Assembly: GCF_022669015.1 (NCBI RefSeq)
Contig: NZ_JAKKSL010000006.1
Location: 1 to 64,000, forward strand
DNA from: Colwellia maritima
GTDB lineage: Bacteria; Pseudomonadota; Gammaproteobacteria; Enterobacterales; Alteromonadaceae
DNA: 64,000 nucleotides
Direction of reading: 5' to 3'
Position 1 is the first letter of the stretch. The number at the start of each line of letters is the position of its first letter. Shown here one piece after another: positions 21,392 through 32,158 of this stretch. The notes under the pieces were generated by a model. The model did no database searches, had not been told where the DNA came from, and worked only from the letters and a program-made list of their open reading frames with translations. Position numbers and translations under genes: made by a program.

Positions 21392-24241
21392 CTAATTATT
21401 TTTTTTGTTTTGGTGCAGTATGGCGTTTATTTCATCGAGTAAACAATCGGTTAGATCATTTACGATATTAACATGCTGTTTTTTAATAGCTCGCTCTAAT
21501 TCAGCCGCACTTTGTGATAATTCTACAAAACCAAACATTTGAGCAGCACCAGAAATTTTGTGTGCTACCCTAGACAAACACTCTGTGTCATGGTTATTAC
21601 AGCATTGTAAAATATCGTCTTTGTCCTGTATTAAATTTTGCACAAACGATTCTGTGAGATCAGATATATCAATATTATACTCGTTATGTTCGGTGCCATG
21701 CGTCATAGAGGTTGTATTAACAACAGCGTAATGTTTTGCGATTGTTGCAACAAAAACATCTCGTTCTATTGGCTTTTTAAGATGCCCGGCAAAACCAGCG
21801 CTAAATATTGTGCTATTTCATGGGACATAGCATTAGCTGTTAAAGCATAAATAGGTTGATTACAACCGAGCTCTTTCAATTTCACCAACGCTTCTATTCC
21901 ATCCATTTTAGGCATTTGAATATCTAATAAAATTAAGCTTGGTCGGTGTTTTATACACAACTCCACAGCTTCCATCCCATTACATGCTTCAATCACATCT
22001 AACCCTAAACGAATAAGCAATCGGGCAATTAACCGTCGGTTATCATCGTGATCATCAGCTAAAAGAATTGTACCTACATATTGAGTTTCATTTGACGTGT
22101 GAAGTAATGCTTCCTCATCTTCTTGGCAATGCGTTAACGCCGGATATATTTCACCAAAAGGTAATTTAAGAACAAAAGTACTACCATGATTTAACTGACT
22201 ACTTACACTAATACTACCCGACATAACCTTGGCTAGTTGCTCTGATAAGAATAAGCCTAATCCCGAACCAGAAAAACGTCGGCTAATGCTATTATCACCT
22301 TGAGTAAAGATATTGAACACTTTACTCATTTGCTCTTCACTCATGCCAATACCTGTATCCGTAATCGTGAACAGCAATGTTTTATTGATAATAGCAATAT
22401 CTAAAGACACCCACCCTTCACTGGTAAATTTAATCGCATTTGAACAAAGATTAATTAGAATTTGCTTTAATCGTAAACCATCTACGTCAATAATGAATGG
22501 TCTTGGTAACTGATGAGTTATAGTGAAAGATAGATGTTTCCGTTGGGCCTGTTCCACAAACATATCACTGAGTTTATTCACTATATCGTGTAAATTTTGC
22601 TGCCTATTATCTAGTTCAAACTTATTTGCTTCAATTTTACTTAAATCTAAAATATCATTAATTAATTGTAATAAGTGCAAGCTGTTACTATGAATAATAG
22701 CTACCTCTTTGACGATACTATCATCATCAAAATCACCATGAATTATGGCCTCTGCTTGCCCTAGCACGGCCGTCAATGGCGTTCTGATTTCATGACTCAT
22801 ATTTGCTAAAAATTGGCTTTTGATCATGTTAGCATCTTGCAATTCTTTAGTTAAAAATTCTAATGCTTCGGTACGCTGTTTCACACGATTTTCTAGTTCT
22901 TTTGTTAAATGGCGCTCAAGATAACGACGATAAATCAAGAACAGTACCACCAATAAAAAAGCAACGCCCAGTACAATAAACTGTCGAAACTGCGCATCTT
23001 GTGTTGATTCTAATTGCTGCAACTTTTTGCTTTGCTGTAAGTTTTTTACTTGTCGGGTTAGTTGATCAGACTCAAACTGTGCTAACTGTTCATTGAGTGT
23101 GTCATTTGATAATTTCAAACGAAATTTTTGATACTTCAACTGGGATTTTAATGCGTCAACTGGCTTTTTTTCAGCTGCAAAAATAAGTGACATTAACCCT
23201 AAGTTTTCAGTGAGTAACCGTTGGAAACCCATTTCATTTGCTATAGAATTTGAAAGTTCAACATACTCACGTGACTGTTTAATATTCCCCCGATAATAAA
23301 AAACCTTAGCCGTTGTTTGTAAACAGCCTGCATAAGCCATCTGATGTCCAATTTTTTTGCTTAACTCAGCACCTTGGCTTGCATAAGTAAATGCTTTTTC
23401 CATCGCAGATAATTCATAACTGATTTCCGCTATATTATGCAACTGCCCAACACTGTCAAATTGAATACCGTGCTCATTAAAATAATTCAACGCATCAAAG
23501 GCATATTGCTCGGCCTTCTTATATTGCCCCGAATACTTATAAGCAACACCTATATCACCCGACGCTTTAGCGACACCTTGTTCATCCTTAATAGCCTGTC
23601 GCCTTGTTATAACATCTTTAAGCATGCTAATAGCAATATCATAACGTCGTAGGCTTATATAAAGTACCGCAAGATTATATCGAACATCAATTTTGTCCAC
23701 TTCATCGCCAAATCGTTGATACAAGGAGTCGGCTTCTTGATATGCATTGAGAGCGGAAAAGGAATCACCTTTCGCTGTTTGTACTAACGCAATATTGTTC
23801 AATAAGTTAGCTTGTTTAATGGCAATTTCAGGTGAGAACGGTGTGTGTGTGGTATTTAAAAAAATCCAAAGCGCTTTGGTAGGCTGACAATGCTTGCTCA
23901 TATTGACCTTGATAATAAAAAACAATTCCCAGTAACTTATTAACTTGAGCTTGCTGTAAAGGAAAATTTTCTTGAGTCGCTAATACCTTTGCCTCTTGAA
24001 TGGTAATTAAGGCTTTTTGTAAATCACTTAGCATTAAGTAACTGCGACCTTGCACCAACAAAATATTTAAGCGTTGACTATGACTCAGCAAGTTGTTTGA
24101 TAATAGCTTACTCAAACGATTCACAACAATTGATTTATCTTCTAGTTTTTGAATTTCAGCTACTTGGTCGTCAATCGATAGGGCTTGAACATTGAGTGCA
24201 ATTGAAAATAAAAAAATAGATAGCAACAACTTGCGCCGCAT
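21392..24241 (-). CDS. TPR-containing hybrid histidine kinase with REC and HPt domains (two frameshifts)
   Basis: Large inner-membrane phosphorelay kinase, about 950 residues when joined. Order: signal peptide (MRRKLLLSIFLFSIALNVQA), periplasmic TPR repeats over about 330 residues, one membrane segment (FIVLGVAFLLVVLFLIY), coiled coil, HisKA (FLANMSHEIRTPLTAVLG, phospho-His), HATPase with GIGMSEEQ and GSGLGLFLSEQLAKVM, receiver domain (LLADDHDDNRRL, LILLDIQMPKMDG), and a C-terminal HPt domain (RVAHKISGAAQMFGF). One extra T in a T7 run near 23863 and one indel near 21800 (before GFAGHLKKPIERDVF) break the frame. No separate cognate regulator gene is adjacent. Confidence 0.85.
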
Positions 24242-24415
24242 AGCAAACCTTGGACAATAAATAATTAAAGAAGAAAATATGTTCGCTCAGTTATAGCACT
24301 AAAACTTCTTTAATGTAACTGTTTAGACATTGCAAACGATATAGTCTGACAGTTGAATTACCTTGAAACTACCATTATGATGCATCCATATTTATTAAAT
24401 AGGTCGTAAGTAAAC

Positions 24416-25189
24416 ATGATAAAAAAATTATTTTATACTGCAATGTTATCCATGAGTTTAACATTCGCTGCACAAGCAACTATTGTAGAATTTAAAACGT
24501 CGCAAGGTGTTATTCAGGTGAACTTATTTGATAAAACCACACCTAAAACAGTGGCTAACTTTCTACAATATATTGATGAAGAGCACTATACAAATTCTGT
24601 AGTACACCGTGTTTCTGAAGGGTTTGTTGTTCAAGGTGGTGGATTTACCTTTGAAGGTGCGTGGCCTTTAACTCGCCTTGAAACGAATAGTCCTGTAATA
24701 AACGAACCTATCTACTCGAATGTTAAAGGTACCATAGCCATGGCTAAACTTAGCGACAGTGCTAATAGCGCCACGGATCAATGGTTTTTCAATTTAGCCA
24801 ATAATGCCAGTAATTTAGATGTACAAAACAGCGGTTTTACCGTTTTTGGTCAGGTTATTGGCGATGGTATGACTGTTATCGAAAAAATAGCGCAACTTAA
24901 ATTATGCAATGCAGGGTCTTTACAAGGTATACCTATGGTAGTTAACGAGGGACAGCAATGTGCTGATTTAGCCTCTCCGGGCATTGAGAACTTTGTGGTC
25001 ATTGAAAACATGACTATTATTGATAGCTCAGAAGCTACTGCTGATGATTTAAACCCAGTTAAAAACACATTACTATCATCACCTACAGAACCAACAGCTC
25101 CTATAAATAATGATAGTAGTGGTGGTTCGTTCACTTGGTTTTATCTACTCTGCTTACTACCTTGGGTGATAAAAAAACGTGTTGGTTAA
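24416..25189 (+). CDS. Exported cyclophilin-type peptidyl-prolyl isomerase with GlyGly-CTERM tail
   Basis: Prolyl cis-trans isomerase for proteins outside the cytoplasm. Signal peptide at residues 1-22 (MIKKLFYTAMLSMSLTFAAQ). The cyclophilin core includes IVEFKTSQGVIQVNLF, TPKTVANFLQYID, HRVSEGFVVQGGGF, GTIAMAKL, DQWFFNLANNASNLD and FTVFGQVIGDGM. The C-terminus is an Asn/Ser/Gly linker, then SSGGSFTW, a hydrophobic stretch and KKRVG, the architecture of GlyGly-CTERM sorting signals processed by rhombosortase. It is followed by a strong terminator. Confidence 0.88.
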   Translation: MIKKLFYTAMLSMSLTFAAQATIVEFKTSQGVIQVNLFDKTTPKTVANFLQYIDEEHYTNSVVHRVSEGFVVQGGGFTFEGAWPLTRLETNSPVINEPIYSNVKGTIAMAKLSDSANSATDQWFFNLANNASNLDVQNSGFTVFGQVIGDGMTVIEKIAQLKLCNAGSLQGIPMVVNEGQQCADLASPGIENFVVIENMTIIDSSEATADDLNPVKNTLLSSPTEPTAPINNDSSGGSFTWFYLLCLLPWVIKKRVG

Positions 25190-25235
25190 ATGAGTAATTT
25201 TAATAATTGTAAAAATTTCAATTAATTAAATCAAT

Positions 25236-25264
25236 AAAAAAGCAGCGAAAACGCTGCTTTTTTT
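25236..25264. terminator. Bidirectional terminator between ppiase and amtB
   Basis: The stem AGCAGCG/CGCTGCT with loop AAAA is flanked by six A on the left and seven T on the right, so it can end transcripts from both the + strand cyclophilin gene and the convergent minus-strand amtB gene. Confidence 0.88.
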
Positions 25265-25338
25265 AATTGTCATTTTTACGGAGTATATACTGTTAGCTTA
25301 ACTCACGCTGACTTGAGTAAAAGTCGCTTAGCGTACTA

Positions 25339-26622
25339 CTAACCTCGAGTAAACTCTGGATAAGCTTCCATACCACAGTCAGAGATATCACCGCCTTCAT
25401 ACTCTTCTTCATCACTAACACGAATACCAATGATGGCTTTAAGTGCAAACCAAACAATGAAGCTAGTCACGAATACCCAAACAAAAATTGTTGCCGCACC
25501 AATTAATTGACCACTAAGCGTAGCACCTGTGTTTGTTAATGGCACAATAAGTAGACCAAATAAACCAACAACACCGTGAACTGAAATAGCGCCCACTGGA
25601 TCATCAATTTTCAATTTGTCTAAACCAATGATTGAAAGTACAACAATAATACCCGCGATTGCTCCAAATATTGTTGCCTGTAACGGTGATGGTGTTGACG
25701 GTTCTGCAGTAATAGCAACAAGACCGCCTAACGCACCGTTTAATACCATAGTTAAATCAGCTTTTTTGAATAATATTTTAGCTAAAATTAGTGCACTTAT
25801 TGCGCCGGCGGCAGCGGCAGCATTAGTATTTAAGAATACCATCGCAACTGAATTTGCGCTGTTAATATCAGCAAGCTTCAATACTGAGCCACCGTTAAAG
25901 CCAAACCAACCCATCCATAAAATAAACGTACCTAATGTTGCCATAGGTAAGTTAGCACCTGGGATAGCATTTATTTTACCATCTTTAGTGTATTTACCTT
26001 TACGAGCACCCAGTAATAATACACCGGCTAATGCAGCAGAAGCACCGGCCATATGAACAATGCCTGAACCAAAGAAATCAGAAAAACCTAGGTCACCCAA
26101 TGTATATAAACCAAATACAGCGTCGCCATTCCAAGTCCAAAACTTACCTTCCATTGGATAGATAAAGCCTGTTAACACAACAGTAAAAGCTAAGAAAGCC
26201 CATAGTTTCATACGCTCAGCTACTGCACCAGATACAATTGACATTGCTGTTGCAACAAACACAACCTGGAAGAAAAAGTCAGCAGCGTTTGAATAAACAG
26301 ATCCACCATCAAAGCCTGCTTCTGCTGATTCTGCTAACACCGTACCAACTAAGGCTTCAGCATCTGCTGCACCATCTAACCCTATTCCGTTTAAGAATAT
26401 CCCGCCACCATACATTATGTCGTAACCAACAACTAAATACATAATGCACGCAATAGCGTAAAGCGCGACGTTCTTTGTTAAAATTTCTGTGGTATTTTTA
26501 GCGCGAACTAAGCCGGCCTCTAGCATTGAAAAACCGGCAGCCATCCACATGACTAGTGCACCACAGATTAAAAAGTAAAAAGTATCTAAGGCGTATTGAA
26601 GTTGAAAAATATTCTGTTCCAT
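25339..26622 (-). CDS. amtB: Ammonium transporter AmtB
   Basis: Trimeric inner-membrane ammonium/ammonia channel. The 427-residue product has about eleven membrane segments and family motifs: DTFYFLICGALVMWMAAGFS, FFGSGIVHMAGASAALAGV (pore His region), GWFGFNGGSVLKL, NTNAAAAAGAISAL and AISVHGVVGLFGLL (second pore His). An N-terminal signal is not obvious, so the mature N-terminus may be unprocessed. It lies 54 bases after glnK, the conserved PII-Amt pairing that allows GlnK to block the channel when nitrogen is plentiful. Confidence 0.95.
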   Translation of the reverse strand: MEQNIFQLQYALDTFYFLICGALVMWMAAGFSMLEAGLVRAKNTTEILTKNVALYAIACIMYLVVGYDIMYGGGIFLNGIGLDGAADAEALVGTVLAESAEAGFDGGSVYSNAADFFFQVVFVATAMSIVSGAVAERMKLWAFLAFTVVLTGFIYPMEGKFWTWNGDAVFGLYTLGDLGFSDFFGSGIVHMAGASAALAGVLLLGARKGKYTKDGKINAIPGANLPMATLGTFILWMGWFGFNGGSVLKLADINSANSVAMVFLNTNAAAAAGAISALILAKILFKKADLTMVLNGALGGLVAITAEPSTPSPLQATIFGAIAGIIVVLSIIGLDKLKIDDPVGAISVHGVVGLFGLLIVPLTNTGATLSGQLIGAATIFVWVFVTSFIVWFALKAIIGIRVSDEEEYEGGDISDCGMEAYPEFTRG

Positions 26623-26676
26623 AATTTATCCTATAATTGTTATATCTGAATTATTCACGATTGAGAGCAAAAGAGA

Positions 26677-27045
<369 letters not shown>

Positions 27046-27063
27046 TTATATTGAACTATGTAA

Positions 27064-27079
27064 TTCAATTCATGTGCCA
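27064..27079 (-). promoter_or_regulatory. Sigma-54-like promoter of glnK-amtB
   Basis: On the minus strand TGGCAC-N5-TTGAA matches the -24/-12 consensus TGGCAC-N5-TTGCW with the exact spacing but with A in place of the usual C in the -12 element. It ends 49 bases before the glnK ATG. GCACC/GGTGC half-sites further upstream, at about 27145 and 27182, resemble NtrC half-sites. The context (nitrogen regulon) supports the call; the -12 mismatch lowers confidence. Confidence 0.6.
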
Positions 27080-27247
27080 CAATGAATACATCTTAAATAT
27101 CAGTAGGTTAACTAGTTTTCCATTTTTTTGGAATTAGAGGGCGCACCAAAAAAGCACAATAATAAATTATTGAGTTTTTATTTGGTGCAAAGAGAGGTGT
27201 ACTTGGGTGCTAAGTATATGTAGCGTTAAGAATACTTGAGGTAATAC

Positions 27248-29191
27248 TTAGTCTTCAAACGTAATACTTTTCTTACTGGTATTGCCTGAATTCGCATATT
27301 GCATTGAATCTTGATATTGAATAGCTCTATTTTTACCACTCGATTTCGCGTGATATAACGCTTTGTCTGCCTGTACATATAACTGAGAGCTTGTTCGAGT
27401 CGTTTTAGATGTTGTCGATAAACCGATACTAACAGTCACTTTTACTTGTTGAATTTTGGAGTGATTAGCTTCAGTAGTAAATTTATGCTCATTTACTTTA
27501 TTCACAAATCGGCGGGCAATATGTAAACTTTGAACGGCATCTATTCGAGGTAAAACACAGAGGAATTCTTCACCGCCTACACGCCCGATAATATCTTCTG
27601 TTCTTAAAATTTCATTACCAATTTCAGCTATTGTTCGAATAACGCCATCCCCAAAAGGATGACCATACTTATCATTAACTTGCTTAAAGTCATCAATATC
27701 TATCACCATAATAGAGACTGTGTTTTTTTCAGAATAATTCGCATCGACCGACTTGTGTAAATAGTTGAAAACATATCGTCTATTAAAAGAGTTTGATAAG
27801 GTGTCGCGTATGGATAATCGCGTTAGCTTTTTATTATGGTGCCACTGAAAGTAAGCAAAGAAGAGCAGAAAAAACACCAGTAAAAAAATAAAAGCCATTA
27901 TATAATCTTGAATGATACCGGCTTGTTTTTGTTGTTCAAATTCAAGTTCTTCGGACTTTTGAACGCTGCTGTAACAACGATATTTCTACATCTTGCCGCT
28001 CTGCCTCTAACGATCCCCTAAGATATAATAAACGATCCGACATATTCTTTTTTAAGAGCTCAACCTCTTTTTTATTAAACTGCTTTAACAGTCGATAAGC
28101 TTCCTGGCTATTCCCTTGAGCTTCTGCTAGTTCTGCACTAATTTTATATATCTCAATTTGCCAATGAGTACCATTTAGCTCAGGAATTCCGTTAAAAATT
28201 TCAATCGCATTATTTAACGATTCTCCGCCTCATCAAGCTTGCCAAAGGCAAGTAAGCATTGAGATTTTCGCTTATACAATTCTGCTTTGTAATCAATTAG
28301 CCCTTCTAATTTAATCGCGTACTCAATAGACGGTAACGCCTGCCGGCAATTACCCTGCTCAGCTTCACTCATAGCAATGCCATACGCGGCATAAAATTTA
28401 GCATCCGTGTTATTAGGACTAAAATTAATTATCTCTTTATAACGCTGATAATACTCAATTGCTAACCCATATTTTTTCCAATAGCGGTAGGTAGAAGCTA
28501 AGCCGAAAATTGCTTCAGCTTGATGATTTGGGTAACCTAACTGTTGATAACTTGCTAGTGCTTTTTGATAATACTCAATAGATTTACCATAATCATCCAT
28601 GTAACCATAAATTGCGCCATACACCTCATTAATCTTTGCCAATAAAAAGTTATCATGTAAGGCAAATGCTTCGAGATAAGCTTGCTGTAATTCAGTTAAC
28701 GAGGTTTGGTATACCTGGGTTAAACTTTTTGTAAAAGCTAGTTCTTGTTTTGCCAAAACGGCTAAATAAGTGAACTTATTCTTAAGTGCTGCTTGCTTGG
28801 CTTTTTTTAATATTGATTCTGATAATCGATATCGTCCTTTGCGCTGAAGAATCATACCACGAAAAATATCTAAATTAATGAGTACCTTGGGAGGTGATTG
28901 CTGACTTACTGCAGCGAGTGTTTGCTGAACCGTTTGCTCAAATCTATTAAAAAAATATAATAAATTTTCAGCTTGTGCTTTACGCAACAACCACCATGAT
29001 TTGTAGTCGGCTGACATATCATCAAGCTGTTCAGCTTGAGTCATTAAAAATTGGTAAGTTTTTAGGGGTTGCTTATTTAATTCTTCTTCCATATTTTCCA
29101 AGACAGTGCTGTCGGTAATGTTCGCTGCATTAGCAACAAAACAATAACCGCTGAAAAATATAAATAAAATACTTAAAAAGACTAATCGCAA
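27248..29191 (-). CDS. TPR-containing membrane diguanylate cyclase (two frameshifts)
   Basis: Predicted c-di-GMP synthase with a periplasmic TPR sensor. Signal peptide MRLVFLSILFIFFSGYCFVA, then TPR-like helices (YGKSIEYYQKALASYQQLG and similar) over about 400 residues, a membrane segment (FIFLLVFFLLFFAYFQ), and a GGDEF domain starting LSIRDTLSNSFNRRYVF. The active site is GGEEF with an RTED inhibitory site five residues before it. Two indels break it: a base missing near 28218 (AENR then ESLNNAIEIFNG) and one extra A near 27950 (QQRSK then SEELEFEQQKQ). Joined length is about 645 residues. Confidence 0.85.
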
Positions 29192-29330
29192 AGTGATTCA
29201 TTCCTAAAATATGTTTCTACGTTCCACAAATAAACAAACTTGGCGCACATCGCGTATACACATCGCGTATAAGTAATATAGCCTAACATGAAGTTGTGGG
29301 TATCTTAAATAAGTAATTAAGAAAACAAAG

Positions 29331-29558
29331 TTAACTTTTGAATAACTTATTAAAATTACTGACCGAAAAGCCATTTAGCAGCTTATCGCCTATTTTCAAT
29401 ACAGGAACGCCACGCATTCCTAAGGCTGAGAATTCTTTTTGACCTTTCGCTGTTTTAACATTACATAAACGGTAAGGGATATTTTTTTCATCCAAATAAC
29501 GTTTTGCTGTTTGACAATGTGGACACTTTTCCATGGTATAAAGTACTATCCGTTTCAC
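29331..29558 (-). CDS. Glutaredoxin family protein
   Basis: Small thiol-disulfide oxidoreductase of 75 residues with thioredoxin fold. It shows MKRIVLYTMEKCPHCQTAKR with a CPHC redox site at residues 12-15, and the cis-proline loop RGVPVLKIG. It resembles the short GrxA/NrdH-like single-domain proteins, but partner and substrate are unknown. No signal peptide. Monocistronic. Confidence 0.85.
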   Translation of the reverse strand: MKRIVLYTMEKCPHCQTAKRYLDEKNIPYRLCNVKTAKGQKEFSALGMRGVPVLKIGDKLLNGFSVSNFNKLFKS

Positions 29559-29724
29559 GATTTATCCTCTTAATTTTAGCTAGGGAAAGCCAATACCATG
29601 TAATGCTTTACGCTTTACTTTAATACCTTTACTTTAATACCTAGCACGACGGCATCAAAAAATGACATTGCCTTGAACAGAGTTTACTGTGTTCGTGTCG
29701 TGATGTCGTTCATTCTATTTAAAC

Positions 29725-30510
29725 TCACACATTTTCTAACAATAAAAAACGTGAAATAGCCTTTAGCACCTCATTCGTGTTCTCTTTATGGGGCACATGC
29801 CCACAATCATTAAGGATTAACATATCTGAATACCCTCCGACATGTTCTGCAATAAAGTGTGGAAAAGCCGTGGTTCCATATTCATCTTTGTCGCCATGTA
29901 TAATCAGCGTTGGGCAGTTAACATCTTGAATACAATATCTCAAACTCCATTGAGAAAATTCAGGTGATAACCAAATATCAACCCAAGCATTTAATACCCT
30001 TTTTGCTTTGCTACCATGCCATTTTTCTAAGCGTTTTATTTGGTTATCACTCATGAAAAATTCTTTAGCTTTTGTTATTCCCGAAAGCGTAATTTTTTCA
30101 ATAAAAGCCTGCGCCGAAATAGATATAACGCCCAAACACTCGTGATCTTTTGCCGCTATATTAATAGCCATCCCACCTCCAACACTGTGCCCTAACAATA
30201 CATAATTTTGAATTAATAATTGCTTTTTCAGAACTGGAAAAAACACTTCAGCTTCTTCTATTATGAAATTTTCAGTGGGCTTTTCAACGCAAGGATCTGA
30301 TTTTCCAAACCCTAATCGATCATAAGCAATAACTTGTCTTGCCGTTACCTGTGATAATTTAAGCGGAAAGTCCTTCCATAAATCTACCGACCCCAATGAG
30401 TCATGAATTAGAATAATAGGAACGGTAGAGTTTAAGTTTTCAGGAATCCACATTTTAATATAAATACTTTTATCAAAAAGGGTAATTTTACTTTCTTTTA
30501 AAGTGGTCAT
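29725..30510 (-). CDS. Alpha/beta hydrolase
   Basis: Serine hydrolase of 261 residues. The oxyanion-hole strand IILIHDSLGSVDLWKDFP, the nucleophile elbow GHSVGGG with Ser109, the acid in IIHGDKDEYGT and the histidine in NDCGHVPHKEN form a complete triad. No signal peptide, so cytoplasmic. Substrate cannot be predicted; it resembles general esterases and carboxylic-ester hydrolases. No close operon partner. Confidence 0.82.
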   Translation of the reverse strand: MTTLKESKITLFDKSIYIKMWIPENLNSTVPIILIHDSLGSVDLWKDFPLKLSQVTARQVIAYDRLGFGKSDPCVEKPTENFIIEEAEVFFPVLKKQLLIQNYVLLGHSVGGGMAINIAAKDHECLGVISISAQAFIEKITLSGITKAKEFFMSDNQIKRLEKWHGSKAKRVLNAWVDIWLSPEFSQWSLRYCIQDVNCPTLIIHGDKDEYGTTAFPHFIAEHVGGYSDMLILNDCGHVPHKENTNEVLKAISRFLLLENV

Positions 30511-30673
30511 AACATATCCGTTCGATGAATAAACTCTCGTGTTTTTCTAACTATTCTAAAGCCATTTACCAAAACACATTACACTTTTTATAAGGGAACA
30601 ACCGTTATTACAAAACCTTGCCTTGAATTGATATCGTTCAAGTACTCTAAAACACGGGAATTTTAGAGAATTA

Positions 30674-30702
30674 TTGCCTACTTAATAATTCTCCCGTAAA
30701 AT
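30674..30702 (+). promoter_or_regulatory. Sigma-70 promoter of ribB
   Basis: TTGCCT (30674-30679) and TAAAAT (30697-30702) are separated by 17 bases. Transcription would start near 30709, about 30 bases before the FMN riboswitch. Confidence 0.7.
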
Positions 30703-30737
30703 CCTCCACGCGGTAATATTAACCGCATACATAATGT

Positions 30738-30915
30738 TTTAATCTCAGGGCGGGGCGAAATTCCCCACCGGCGGTAACTTATCACATAGATCAATTCCGA
30801 TTTATTTTAAGGTAGCCCGCGAGCGCTCTTATTCGTTTTATTTAACCTTAAGAGGTCAGCAGATCTGGTGTAATTCCAGAGCCGACGGTTATAGTCCGGA
30901 TGAGAGAGTTTAAAA
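30738..30915 (+). ncRNA. FMN riboswitch (RFN element)
   Basis: The leader carries the conserved RFN segments: AGGGCGGGGCGAAATTCCCC, ACCGGCGGTAA, AGCCCGCGAGCGC, GGTCAGCAGATCTGGTG, AATTCCAGAGCCGACGGT and AGTCCGGATGAGAGAG. The end sequences can pair as P1. It binds flavin mononucleotide and controls the downstream ribB. The variable arm after the GGCGGTAA segment, containing TTATCACATAGATC, is longer than in many homologues. Confidence 0.95.
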
Positions 30916-31007
30916 CAATCCATTTATTTAGCGATCAGTTTATGCGGCTACCCGTAAAATAACTGAGGACTAAACGAATCGTTTTGTTTACAGAAAATTT
31001 TCTGTAT

Positions 31008-31040
31008 CTCTTTGCGCCCTGATTCTGGTAACTAAAGAGG
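31008..31040 (+). promoter_or_regulatory. Ribosome-binding-site sequestering hairpin of ribB leader
   Basis: CTCTTT (31008-31013) can pair with AAAGAG (31034-31039), which contains the ribB Shine-Dalgarno sequence AGAGG (31036-31040). The intervening GCGCCCTGATTCTGG is the conserved block found in gammaproteobacterial ribB leaders. This suggests FMN control at translation initiation, perhaps with Rho, rather than through an intrinsic terminator, as no T-run hairpin is seen here. Confidence 0.7.
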
Positions 31041-31049
31041 AAATTTACC

Positions 31050-31688
31050 ATGAGTCAGTCACTACTTAGTCAATTTGGAACAGCCCATCAAAGGGTCGAA
31101 TCCGCAGTACATGCACTTCAATCCGGTAAAGGTTTGTTGTTAGTAGACGATGAAGATCGTGAAAATGAAGGCGATCTTATTTTTTCAACCCAACATATTA
31201 CGCAACAACAAATGGCAATGATGATCCGAGAATGTAGCGGTATTGTTTGTTTAGTTTTAGAGCAGGATGATGTAAAACGTCTTAACCTACCGCAAATGGT
31301 ATCAGATAATTCCAGTCGTAATAAAACAGCGTATACTGTCACAATTGAAGCAAAACATGGTGTTACAACAGGTGTTTCAGCAGCTGATAGGGTTCACACC
31401 ATTCAAACGGCAGCCAACCAGGATAGTACACCCGATGATCTTAACACGCCAGGTCACGTGTTCCCTTTGCCGGCTGATTCAGGCGGTGTTCTTGTTAGAA
31501 GAGGACATACCGAAGGAACCATAGATTTGATCAAACTTGTCGGGTTAAATTCGAGAGGTATTTTATGCGAACTAACCAATGAAGATGGAACAATGGCTAG
31601 GTTACCTGAAATATGTCAGTTTGCTATAAAACATGACATGGTTGTTTTGAGTATCGAAGACATAGTTAAATACCGCACTTTAAACTGA
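31050..31688 (+). CDS. ribB: 3,4-dihydroxy-2-butanone-4-phosphate synthase RibB
   Basis: Converts ribulose 5-phosphate to the four-carbon precursor of riboflavin. The 212-residue single-domain form lacks the fused GTP cyclohydrolase II. Motifs: [19 protein letters not shown] (acidic active-site and metal-binding cluster), [39 protein letters not shown] and [19 protein letters not shown] lies 9 bases before the ATG. Regulated by the upstream FMN riboswitch; ended by a terminator at 31793. Confidence 0.96.
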   Translation: MSQSLLSQFGTAHQRVESAVHALQSGKGLLLVDDEDRENEGDLIFSTQHITQQQMAMMIRECSGIVCLVLEQDDVKRLNLPQMVSDNSSRNKTAYTVTIEAKHGVTTGVSAADRVHTIQTAANQDSTPDDLNTPGHVFPLPADSGGVLVRRGHTEGTIDLIKLVGLNSRGILCELTNEDGTMARLPEICQFAIKHDMVVLSIEDIVKYRTLN

Positions 31689-31792
31689 GCATAGATTATA
31701 CCCGTTGCTATTCAAGATACTGTTTTCCTAGGTATTAAGCACCCTTTAAACGAGACACTATATGGAAGTCACGGGCATATTATTGATGAATA

Positions 31793-31816
31793 AAGCCACT
31801 TAAAACAGTGGTTTTT
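31793..31816 (+). terminator. Rho-independent terminator after ribB
   Basis: AAGCCACT-TAAAAC-AGTGGTTTTT: a stem of about 8 base pairs including one G-T pair, with a 6-base loop and T5 following. It lies 105 bases downstream of the ribB stop. Confidence 0.78.
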
Positions 31817-31902
31817 ATTGTATTGAACAATACAAACACAATTGACAAAATACCTATCGCCTCTTGTGTTGTTTTTTTTTAATTCCCAGATTTAATATTA
31901 AA

Positions 31903-32016
31903 ATGATTGTATCTACGATGACATTTGGCGGCGTACTCGAAAAAGTTAAAATGAACCGAACACTTGTACCTAGATATGTTCAAGGAAAGTTATCGCCTCA
32001 ATCAATTTTCTTCTAA
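31903..32016 (+). pseudogene. Possible short antiporter-like gene remnant
   Basis: A 37-codon frame in the ribB-amidohydrolase gap includes STMTFGGVLEKVKM, which resembles the conserved FGGVLEK-type segment of NhaC-family Na+/H+ antiporters. The remaining residues (NRTLVPRYVQGKLSPQS) do not extend the match. It has no clear ribosome-binding site. It may be a decayed fragment or chance similarity. The rest of 31817-32158 shows no gene, only AT-rich sequence. Confidence 0.2.
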
Positions 32017-32158
32017 TCCATATCCTGAGTGAATTTCATCGTATAAGATAGGTTACTCAACTTTAAACCATTACCTTTATGATAAATTTATGATGTACTT
32101 AACAGGTAGAAATTAATGGGTAAAAATCCATGGTTCATATAAAAGGAATAGTGATCAG

